A stretch of 5,340 bases of DNA from an uncultured Pirellula sp. (GTDB taxonomy: Bacteria; Planctomycetota; Planctomycetia; Pirellulales; Pirellulaceae), in contig CAILTZ010000815.1 in the NCBI GenBank assembly GCA_903837255.1, forward strand, positions 1 through 5,340, in the 5' to 3' direction. The position numbers were made by a program, and so were the translations under genes. Below, piece by piece: positions 1-5,340 of this stretch. Numbering within the stretch: the first letter of the stretch is position 1; the number at the start of each line of letters is the position of its first letter. The notes under the pieces were generated by a model. That model made no database searches. It saw only the letters and a program-made list of their open reading frames with translations, and was not told the origin of the DNA.

Positions 1-165
1 GTCCACCTCGATCTGCCCGTACACTTTCTCCGTGATGGAGAAGCCGTAGGCGCGACCAGTCATGATGGTGTTAAGGGCGTCGGCGAAGGAGCCGCGCATG
101 CGAGAAACGGCCTCTGCGTAGATGCGCCGGCGCGCTCTCTGATCCTCCTCGCTCAGCGCTGAGCC
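1..165 (-). other. Possible phage portal-like fragment fused in frame to the haem-binding gene
   Basis: The haem-binding family resemblance ends near residue 865 ([20 protein letters not shown] ends there), about where such proteins normally close. The frame then continues as a charged helix ([15 protein letters not shown], 871-885), followed by [12 protein letters not shown] (889-900) and [11 protein letters not shown] (905-915). The GFS-x-x-E-x-V-(Y/W) pattern after an F-x-x-x-L helix is reminiscent of Mu gp29-like (DUF935) portal proteins. I counted GC3 of 49/60 codons over positions 1-180, against 53/80 for the next 80 codons upstream in the same gene. It could be an assembly chimera, a prophage edge, or simply an unusual C-terminus. 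The resemblance is judged by eye and rests on a short segment. Confidence 0.35.
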
Positions 166-2760
166 GATCTGCAATAGCAGATGGAGTTGGCTGCAAAGCT
201 GCAGATCGGGAATTTCCAAAAACAGACTCTTGGAATCCTCCGCGACAATCACCGAGCGGATATCGAGTACATCGTGTCCCATGGCTCCTTCGTGCATGAC
301 CGAGTACTCACGAGAACCATAGGCTGGCGAGTAGCGATAGTTCCAGCACTGCGCGAACTGCTTGCTCAAATCGCGGGCCTTGGCCGAATCGATGGGACTC
401 GAGAAATTCACCCGCACACCGTTTTGGTGAACATGAAAACCGGTGGGCAAGACCGCTTCTGAACCGGTGTACCGCAAACGCTGAAAACATCCGGCGGCGG
501 GCGTATAGGTCCCCCAGCCATGCATGCCTGTGACGTAGATCCAACCGTCTTGTGGACGCACGCGGGCTCGGTGTGTTCCAGATCGGAAATCACCCGGCAA
601 TGGGCTGAAGGCTCCTTGCCACTGCGAACCGACGCGATCTCTGAGCAGCAGATGCATGGTGCCGGTACCAAAAGAGGTATGCACGATCTGGCCGTCTAAA
701 GGCCCGATTTTCGAGCTGTGGACTTGCAATTGCCCACCGCTGGAATTGTCGATCCCCCGAGGCAGATACAGCATCGGCAATTCGATCTTCTGATTGGGCC
801 GCGGGCCTCGATACCCATAGAATGGCGGTGGGCTTGTCGCGTAGCGGTTTGCTGCCCCCGAAGATTCGCTCGGTGAGACCAAGCAGATCATCGACGTCGG
901 CGTCCAATCCCCCTCTGAACAGGGGACCGTCAGAGTGCCATCATCGAGCAGCCCGATTCCATCGGGATTACGAAATCCCGTTGCGATAACGCTCGCCGTT
1001 CGGCCGTCGGGGCTGATTCGCACCAACCCCTCATTGCCTGAAGCGAAGTAAAAGTATCCATCGGAATCACGTTCCAATCCGCACAGATAATCGTGCCCAG
1101 AGGGGGAGGTTGTATACGCGTTGGAGAAACATTCGTAAAAGTCGATCTCTTCGTCGCCGTCCAAGTCATGCAGACGGCTGATCTGGTTTCGTCCGAGCGT
1201 ATAGATCTTGTCCTCATGGACAACAACCCCCAAGAGATGGTGCATCCCGGCAGCGATGCGTTTCCAAGTCGCTTGTTGGGTGTCGAGTCCAGAGACTAAC
1301 CACACGTCCCCTTGCATGCTAACGACGACCGCACGACCGTCGCTCAAGAACGCATGGGCTCCGCCGGCGATGAGCGTATTCCATGGATTATCGGTTGGCA
1401 GTTCGATCGTATCGACTACATAGCCACTCCCCTGCCCCACTCGAATCGGTGTTTGGATCCTCTGAGGCCACTGCGATTTGCCACCCAGCAGAACGTCCTT
1501 CTTGGGGTGCTCGTTTGCCAGACCTATCGTTCGTTTCCACTGGCCATTTACATCTATTCCCAAATGATCCAAATACATCTTCGAGTCGTGTTCGACGGCA
1601 AACACGACTTCGGCTCCGCTGCGATACATCCCGCGATAGCGAGCTTGCTCAGCCCCCGGAACGATCTGTCGGAATGATCGGGACCAGTCGCCGAGCTCCT
1701 GCTTGGTCCCCTCGATCCTGAACCCGTCGATGTAACCGTGTCGCACATCGGTGAAACGTACAAATCCTCCCGACCAAACGGCTTCATAACCGAGTGTATC
1801 GGTGTTGAAACAAGCCGACAGTTGTTCTTTGCCCTCAATGCGGATCGCCACGGCTCGCGGAACCGCTTTGGGTTCACCCACCAGTACGTTGCTTTGCATC
1901 GAACCCAGATCGACATGGTTCCACTCATCACCTTTCCAGGTATCCTCTTTTTGGTTCCCCCAGTGTCCGAATTTGCCTCCGTCCAAACCAGGGAAAGGCT
2001 CCACCCAAGCGGGCCTGGTTTTCATGGCTGCAAAGTGAAGGGCTTGTTTGGTGTACCAATCATAGACACGATCCCGGTTGACCAATTCGGTGTGATTCGG
2101 ATAGTGCTCAGGGACAATCGGAGGGGTGGTCCACGTAAACTTGGCCGGCTCATGGGTGGTCGCCGAACGGATCTGAGCTTCGAGATTGGCAAAATCGATC
2201 GGATCGGTTCCGAGGCCCATAAGGAATCGCAGCAAGTCGGCTTGTGGGCCCAGAGGCAAGGTCTCGAATAGGCCGCCGGGCATGAGCGAACTGCTCGGTG
2301 CGATCTGTTCGATCGCATCGCGCTGGATCGATTGCGTTTTGCGCGTTGCAGGATCGATAAAGACCAGCGGCGAGGCTTGCGGGTTCTCGACGTAACCAGT
2401 CAGAATCCCAGAGTCCTCGGTCTGGATTTTATAGGCTTGATAAGCCGGCTCTTGGTTGCGGTTGGGCCACAACAAACTTTCGGCAAGTTGTTCAGCCGAG
2501 CGTTGCTTGCCGATCTGGGTCAATTCCGGACCGATGATCCCACCGGCAGCGCCGATGCGGTGGCAGGAAAAGCAGGCTAGGTTCGCTCGGGTGAACGCCT
2601 GCAAGCCTCTTTGAGAATCCCCCCTGAAGCGGGCTTCTTGCACCAAACTGTCGAGTCGCTCTTGGGAAAAAGCTGCTTCTTGGGCCACAAGCTCCGGGCA
2701 TTGGCAGCCAAAGAGCAAAAAGAAAGCTAGCAAAGCGTGTTTACTTTTGTTTTTAGCCAT
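1..2760 (-). CDS. Exported haem-binding (CXXCH) protein with DUF6797-like region and beta-propeller, 3' end outside window
   Basis: Reading the minus strand from ATG at 2760-2758, I find no in-frame stop through position 1 (920 codons), so the gene is real and runs off the left edge. Residues 1-28 form an export signal: Lys-rich start, hydrophobic stretch [10 protein letters not shown], then Cys19 as a poor lipobox, or cleavage near LVA-Q27. A cytochrome-c-like domain follows at about 45-180, with CFSCH at 63-67 and a probable distal haem ligand Met160 in SLMPGG, as in the planctomycete/verrucomicrobial haem-binding family. Residues about 220-400 resemble DUF6797 (NTDTLGY, WSGGF, YRGMY). Residues about 440-765 look like a beta-propeller, with GDVWLV (484-489), DLDGDEEID (532-540, possible calcium site), RNPDG (597-601) and [11 protein letters not shown] (747-757). 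Residues about 780-860 look like a beta-sandwich tail. It probably acts in the periplasm in electron transfer or sugar-type substrate oxidation; the substrate is unknown. No Shine-Dalgarno site precedes the start, but the signal peptide fixes it. The last 55 codons look foreign (separate entry). Confidence 0.88.
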   Translation of the reverse strand, partial: MAKNKSKHALLAFFLLFGCQCPELVAQEAAFSQERLDSLVQEARFRGDSQRGLQAFTRANLACFSCHRIGAAGGIIGPELTQIGKQRSAEQLAESLLWPNRNQEPAYQAYKIQTEDSGILTGYVENPQASPLVFIDPATRKTQSIQRDAIEQIAPSSSLMPGGLFETLPLGPQADLLRFLMGLGTDPIDFANLEAQIRSATTHEPAKFTWTTPPIVPEHYPNHTELVNRDRVYDWYTKQALHFAAMKTRPAWVEPFPGLDGGKFGHWGNQKEDTWKGDEWNHVDLGSMQSNVLVGEPKAVPRAVAIRIEGKEQLSACFNTDTLGYEAVWSGGFVRFTDVRHGYIDGFRIEGTKQELGDWSRSFRQIVPGAEQARYRGMYRSGAEVVFAVEHDSKMYLDHLGIDVNGQWKRTIGLANEHPKKDVLLGGKSQWPQRIQTPIRVGQGSGYVVDTIELPTDNPWNTLIAGGAHAFLSDGRAVVVSMQGDVWLVSGLDTQQATWKRIAAGMHHLLGVVVHEDKIYTLGRNQISRLHDLDGDEEIDFYECFSNAYTTSPSGHDYLCGLERDSDGYFYFASGNEGLVRISPDGRTASVIATGFRNPDGIGLLDDGTLTVPCSEGDWTPTSMICLVSPSESSGAANRYATSPPPFYGYRGPRPNQKIELPMLYLPRGIDNSSGGQLQVHSSKIGPLDGQIVHTSFGTGTMHLLLRDRVGSQWQGAFSPLPGDFRSGTHRARVRPQDGWIYVTGMHGWGTYTPAAGCFQRLRYTGSEAVLPTGFHVHQNGVRVNFSSPIDSAKARDLSKQFAQCWNYRYSPAYGSREYSVMHEGAMGHDVLDIRSVIVAEDSKSLFLEIPDLQLCSQLHLLLQIGSALSEEDQRARRRIYAEAVSRMRGSFADALNTIMTGRAYGFSITEKVYGQIEVD

Positions 2761-2761
2761 A

Positions 2762-2800
2762 GTCAGGGCCAGTTGTCAGGGCCAGTTGTGGGGGCCAGGA
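2762..2800. repeat. 13-bp tandem repeat, two perfect copies plus one degenerate
   Basis: The unit GTCAGGGCCAGTT occurs perfectly at 2762-2774 and 2775-2787. A third copy, GTGGGGGCCAGGA at 2788-2800, matches at 9 of 13 positions. The array begins one base upstream of the minus-strand start codon, so it occupies the 5' untranslated region or promoter of the haem-binding gene. Its core GGGCCAG recurs in the terminator stem-loop at 3873-3887. It could be a regulator-binding array or simple slippage; the sequence does not decide. Confidence 0.85.
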
Positions 2801-2878
2801 AGGGAGGACACGGGGGTAAGTTTGCATCTGTCCGCAAGTTCCCGGTTGGGGGGCGACGAAGATACAATGGAGCCTCGG

Positions 2879-3844
2879 ATGGACAAGGCTTCGAATTTAC
2901 AGCGGTATTGTAATCGATTTTGGCCAAGCATGACGCGAACTTGCTCGAGCACCCAACGCTGCGTTAGTACATTGGGGGCCGTCGTTTTGTTCTTGTTGGC
3001 TTGGAGCCCGTTGGCAAGTCCTCAGGGAGTGGACCTTCGGCCGCTTACCGACCCGGTGCTTACCGAGCGCAAGTTGGATTTACCCGGCACGCTCGACGGG
3101 GTGGCCAAGCCGCAGGCCGGGGGTGTCTCTAGTCCCACCGAGGCGGAACTGCTGGAGCTCAGCCAGTGGGCACGTTGGTTGTGCTTGATGAATCTGCCAG
3201 CCAACGTCGAGGACACACGCAAATGGGGCAAGCAGCGGCGGGTTTGGGACGGAGTGGACGTGAAGCTCGATGGGTTGCGAGTCGACACCAAGCAGAGGTG
3301 GAAGATGGCCAACGACGGGACCTGGTCCCGATACTTGATCGAGTTTGTCGAACCGGCCAAGGAGTTAAAGGTTGAGGTCAAGAGGTTCGATGTTGAGGCT
3401 GATGGCAAGAAATTCAAAACCAGCGTGTGGGTAGTCGCTCCATTAAAATTATTTGGTCGAGTGAACCAGTTTGCCAGGGACGTGCAACTCATGAGTGTCT
3501 CAGCCAAGGCCGATGCTGTTGTCAGGATGAAAGTGGATTGTGAGGTCGAGATCAAGTTGTTGCCGGTCTCGTTTCCTCCGGACGTCGAGTTTCGGCCCAA
3601 GGTGACCGATGCATCGATTGAGTTGTTGGAATTCCGGGTGCACGAGATCAGTCAGATCCATGGTGAGGCCGCCGAGTGGATTGGGCAAGGGATCCGAGAA
3701 ATCCTGGACCGCAAGCTTACCGAGTATCGCGACAAGTTGGTCGTGAAGATGAACCAGTCGATTACCAAGCAGCAGTCCAAGCTTCGGATCTCGGCTTCCA
3801 AGTGGCTCACGAGTTCGATGAACTTTACTGCCAAGGTCCCTTAG
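2879..3844 (+). CDS. Secreted protein of unknown function
   Basis: I do not recognise a named family. With the start at 2879 the product is 321 aa. This ATG has GGAG at 2869-2872, six bases upstream, the best ribosome site here. ATG 2930 would give a more compact 304-aa product with a textbook signal peptide (MTRTCSSTQR, then hydrophobic LGAVVLFLLAW, cleavage around PLA-SPQ), while 2867 and 2747 are also open; 2747 overlaps the divergent gene and is unlikely. Either way the protein is exported. After a Pro-rich linker, residues about 85-260 alternate polar and hydrophobic residues as in long beta-strands (for example LKVEVKRFDVEA and VRMKVDCEVEIKLLPVSF). A long amphipathic, basic helix follows at about 262-300. 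That strand-rich body with a C-terminal helix recalls lipid-binding TULIP-like folds, but this is only an impression. There is one cysteine in the strand region and no catalytic motif. It is transcribed divergently from the haem-binding gene and followed by its own terminator. Confidence 0.8.
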   Translation: MDKASNLQRYCNRFWPSMTRTCSSTQRCVSTLGAVVLFLLAWSPLASPQGVDLRPLTDPVLTERKLDLPGTLDGVAKPQAGGVSSPTEAELLELSQWARWLCLMNLPANVEDTRKWGKQRRVWDGVDVKLDGLRVDTKQRWKMANDGTWSRYLIEFVEPAKELKVEVKRFDVEADGKKFKTSVWVVAPLKLFGRVNQFARDVQLMSVSAKADAVVRMKVDCEVEIKLLPVSFPPDVEFRPKVTDASIELLEFRVHEISQIHGEAAEWIGQGIREILDRKLTEYRDKLVVKMNQSITKQQSKLRISASKWLTSSMNFTAKVP

Positions 3845-3872
3845 TCGACGTTAGTAACTCGCAATGAGTACC

Positions 3873-3895
3873 CGGGGCCAGACCCCGATTTTTTT
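3873..3895 (+). terminator. Intrinsic terminator after the secreted-protein gene
   Basis: The arms CGGGG (3873-3877) and CCCCG (3883-3887) pair perfectly around the loop CCAGA. After one A comes a run of seven T (3889-3895). It lies 28 bases past the stop codon at 3842-3844, so it should end that transcript and separate it from the ankyrin unit. The stem is short but all G-C. The T-run is on the plus strand only, so it is directional. Confidence 0.7.
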
Positions 3896-3917
3896 GGGTT
3901 TCCCGACGAATTTGTGG

Positions 3918-4010
3918 ATGAAAAAGTCTAAGATTCCTAAGCCGTCTGCCATCGTGATCAGCGAGGAAAAATTGCAAATGGCCAACAAGCAACTGGTGCT
4001 CAATGGGTAA
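3918..4010 (+). CDS. Possible 30-aa leader peptide overlapping the ankyrin start
   Basis: An ATG at 3918 opens 30 codons ending in TAA at 4008-4010. The product begins MKKSKIPKPSAIVISEEK and is basic at the N-terminus. Its last codons overlap the ankyrin start by eight bases (ATGGGTAA, 4003-4010), an arrangement typical of translational coupling. This matters because the ankyrin ATG has no visible Shine-Dalgarno site. The peptide start MKKSKIPK also resembles the ankyrin start MGKANIPK, so this may be a former N-terminus split off by a frameshift. There is no clear ribosome site upstream of 3918 and an ORF this short can arise by chance. Confidence 0.3.
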   Translation: MKKSKIPKPSAIVISEEKLQMANKQLVLNG

Positions 4011-4797
4011 AGCAAATATTCCAAAGCTTAAAACTGCAGCGCTTGCGGCATTATTGAGTGGTGATAGCAACGCTCTAAAATCATGCTTGGATCAAGGGGT
4101 GAAGGTCGATGACCGGCTGTCCACTCGCAAGAACAGACCGCAGAGAGAAACGGCATTGATGATTGCCGCTGAGTTAGGCAACCTGGCCATGGCCAAGTTA
4201 CTAATCGCGCGCGGCGCCGATGTGAATGTGGAAGCACAATTCCAAATAACTGCGATTGATATCGCGATAGTCAATAACCACCCTGCGATGGTCAACCTAT
4301 TGCTCAAGTCAGGCGCAGAAATCCATCCAGACTGTCTGATCCACGCTGCAAAGGCTGGCATCGATCTGCGCATTGCTCGCTCACTACTTCGACAAGGTGC
4401 AGATCCCAACGCACAGAACAAGAGCCTCGGTCAGACTGCGATTCATGTGGCTGCGTTTCAGGGACGGTCGGATGTGGCTCGACTGCTAATACGTGCTGGG
4501 GCACACATCAATATCCGGGATAAACATGGTCATGGGCCATTGAGTTGTGCCATATTGCGAGACCGCAACGATGTGTTCCTTCTACTACTCAAAAGTGGCG
4601 CCGATCCCAAGTTGCAACCCGAAGCGCTCGGCCTAGCCGTCTGCGAGGGAAAACTAGCATACGTAAGACTTTTGGTCGAGCATGGATGGGATTTGCATTC
4701 GAAGGCACATCAAGGTCGAACCGCTTTGCATCATGCAAAGAATCGAAAGCAAAAGTCCATTGTGAAAATTCTCCAGGAGAAAGGAGCAATACGTTAA
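4003..4797 (+). CDS. Cytoplasmic ankyrin-repeat protein (about eight repeats)
   Basis: The 264-aa product is almost entirely ankyrin repeats, at roughly residues 9-38 (degenerate), 48-79, 81-108, 110-139, 143-173, 176-203, 206-234 and 238-263. Hallmarks visible are TALMIAAELGN, AKLLIARGADVN, TAIHVAAFQGR, ARLLIRAGAHIN, LLLLKSGADP and TALHHAKN. There is no signal peptide, membrane segment or attached enzymatic domain, so it should be a soluble protein-binding scaffold; its partner is unknown. Upstream in this frame is a TGA at 3955-3957, and no alternative start codon lies between it and 4003, so 4003 is the natural start although no Shine-Dalgarno site is seen. It is the first firm gene of a unit with the two small related genes downstream, 20 bases from the next start. 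Ankyrin proteins occur as immunity proteins in polymorphic toxin loci; here that is only inference from context. Confidence 0.9.
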   Translation: MGKANIPKLKTAALAALLSGDSNALKSCLDQGVKVDDRLSTRKNRPQRETALMIAAELGNLAMAKLLIARGADVNVEAQFQITAIDIAIVNNHPAMVNLLLKSGAEIHPDCLIHAAKAGIDLRIARSLLRQGADPNAQNKSLGQTAIHVAAFQGRSDVARLLIRAGAHINIRDKHGHGPLSCAILRDRNDVFLLLLKSGADPKLQPEALGLAVCEGKLAYVRLLVEHGWDLHSKAHQGRTALHHAKNRKQKSIVKILQEKGAIR

Positions 4798-4817
4798 ACG
4801 TACAGAGATCACTTCCC

Positions 4818-5228
4818 ATGCACTCAATCGAAACCGAGTTTGTCAAGAATTTCATCAAACCGCATCGGCAGGAACGATGGTTGGCGTGCATGGCCTCAAC
4901 TAAAAAGCGATCCGCGTTTCTAGACTGCCTGAATCATTGCCGTGACTTTGAAGATCAACATGTTCGAATCATCCGTTCGGCCAGCCAGTTCGAAGAAGCC
5001 TTACATAGAGTTGGGGGCGAAGACAAATGCTACATCGTGTCGAGCGATCCGAAACTAGACGGCTATTGTGTCAAACTCGACGCTGCAATGGATCTGGTGA
5101 GAGCCTCTGGCTGGGGAACGGTTCTTGTATTCGAAAATGGTTCGTTAGCCTACTACTTTGACGAGTGTGGCGAACGAGAGCTGTTGCTCACCCGCCAACG
5201 AGTGAATAAGGACGACGAAAAGTATTAA
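4818..5228 (+). CDS. Small uncharacterised protein, first of two tandem paralogues
   Basis: The 136-aa product has no signal peptide. I cannot name its family, though the pattern is familiar from hypothetical proteins of Planctomycetes and other bacteria. Residues 1-65 look helical, with a basic block (KPHRQERW, 14-21; STKKRSAFLD, 27-36). The second half looks alpha/beta: strand CYIVSS (71-76), LDG (80-82), helix LDAAMDLV (87-94), then a probable hairpin GTVLVFENGSLAYYF (100-114). It has six cysteines but no obvious metal-site spacing. The frame is open upstream to 4545, but that part overlaps the well-supported ankyrin gene, and ATG 4818 is where similarity to the next gene begins. No Shine-Dalgarno site lies at proper distance; AAGGAG at 4781-4786 is 31 bases away, so translation may depend on re-initiation after the ankyrin stop 20 bases upstream. 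An immunity or antitoxin-like role is possible, not shown. Confidence 0.8.
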   Translation: MHSIETEFVKNFIKPHRQERWLACMASTKKRSAFLDCLNHCRDFEDQHVRIIRSASQFEEALHRVGGEDKCYIVSSDPKLDGYCVKLDAAMDLVRASGWGTVLVFENGSLAYYFDECGERELLLTRQRVNKDDEKY

Positions 5229-5229
5229 A

Positions 5230-5340
5230 ATGGAACAACAGATACTTGAACGGATCGTCGAGTTGTTCGTGGTGCCAACGGGGAAGCAACGTTTGCTCGG
5301 TTTTTTGCGTTCCAAGAAGCGATATCCTCAGTTTCTCGAC
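5230..5340 (+). CDS. Second tandem paralogue of the small uncharacterised protein, 3' end outside window
   Basis: Only the first 37 codons are present (MEQQILERIVELFVV onward to QFLD), with no stop before the right edge. The ATG follows the preceding TAA after a single base, so the two are surely co-translated. Aligned with the 136-aa protein at an offset of one residue and without gaps, about 10 of 32 positions are identical (V10, F13, P16, R21, L23, S28, K30, F35, L36, D37 in this protein) and many others are conservative. This supports an old duplication rather than a recent copy. Function is unknown. A further array of relatives may lie beyond the window. Confidence 0.75.
   Translation, partial: MEQQILERIVELFVVPTGKQRLLGFLRSKKRYPQFLD

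Noticed and set aside
1738..2271. 177-codon plus-strand ORF, and other ORFs of up to 125 codons between 181 and 2701 on both strands
   Set aside because: All lie within the 920-codon minus-strand gene, whose motifs are coherent; the opposing frames show no recognisable domains and are shadows.
2747..2878. Longer start for the secreted-protein gene at 2747 (or 2867)
   Set aside because: The 2747 start would overlap the divergent gene's first codons and put about 60 residues translated from the repeat region ahead of the signal peptide; ATG 2879 has a better ribosome site and ATG 2930 a better signal peptide.
2761..2878. Promoters in the divergent intergenic region
   Set aside because: Divergent promoters must exist here or nearby, but I see no convincing pair of -35 and -10 boxes on either strand.
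3022..3600. 192-codon minus-strand ORF opposite the secreted-protein gene
   Set aside because: The plus-strand frame has a signal peptide and a terminator; the minus-strand product is Ser/Thr-rich low-complexity translation typical of an antisense shadow.
4791..4801. Small palindrome ACGTT-A-AACGT over the ankyrin stop codon
   Set aside because: Arms of five bases with a one-base centre cannot form a useful hairpin, and no T-run follows; too short to call an operator.
4545..4817. Upstream extension of the 136-aa protein to ATG 4545
   Set aside because: It would overlap the ankyrin repeats by about 250 bases, and the paralogue aligns only from ATG 4818 onward.

Overview
The window looks like chromosomal or metagenomic DNA from a planctomycete, probably of the Pirellulaceae or a relative. 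The main evidence is the left-hand gene. It combines an exported N-terminal cytochrome-c-like domain of the Pirellula/Verrucomicrobium type, a DUF6797-like region and a beta-propeller, an architecture I know almost only from Planctomycetes and Verrucomicrobia. Weak or absent Shine-Dalgarno sites and abundant TTG, CAA and GAA codons fit that assignment. All family names here come from recognising motifs by eye; no database search was run.

Layout. (1) Positions 1-2760, minus strand: one uninterrupted reading frame of 920 codons that leaves the window at its left edge. It encodes an exported haem-binding, propeller-containing protein. Its last 55 or so visible codons (about 1-165) do not resemble that family; they look more like a phage portal protein and have a higher GC3, so a fusion or assembly junction is possible. 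(2) 2761-2878: a short divergent intergenic region carrying a 13-bp tandem repeat directly upstream of the minus-strand start. (3) 2879-3844, plus strand: a secreted protein of unknown function with a clear signal peptide, followed by an intrinsic terminator at 3873-3895. (4) 3918-4010: a possible 30-codon leader ORF overlapping the next start. (5) 4003 to the right edge, plus strand: a tight three-gene unit made of an eight-repeat ankyrin protein, a 136-aa protein and the first 37 codons of another protein homologous to that 136-aa protein.

How the genes may work together. The left gene and the secreted protein are divergent and appear to be ordinary envelope or periplasmic functions. The right-hand unit is the most interesting part. 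A cytoplasmic ankyrin protein is followed, with 20-nt and 1-nt gaps, by tandem diverged paralogues of a small unnamed family. That arrangement resembles the arrays of immunity proteins that accompany polymorphic toxins, but no toxin is visible in the window and the role is inferred only from layout.

No tRNA, rRNA, CRISPR array, transposase or integrase was seen.
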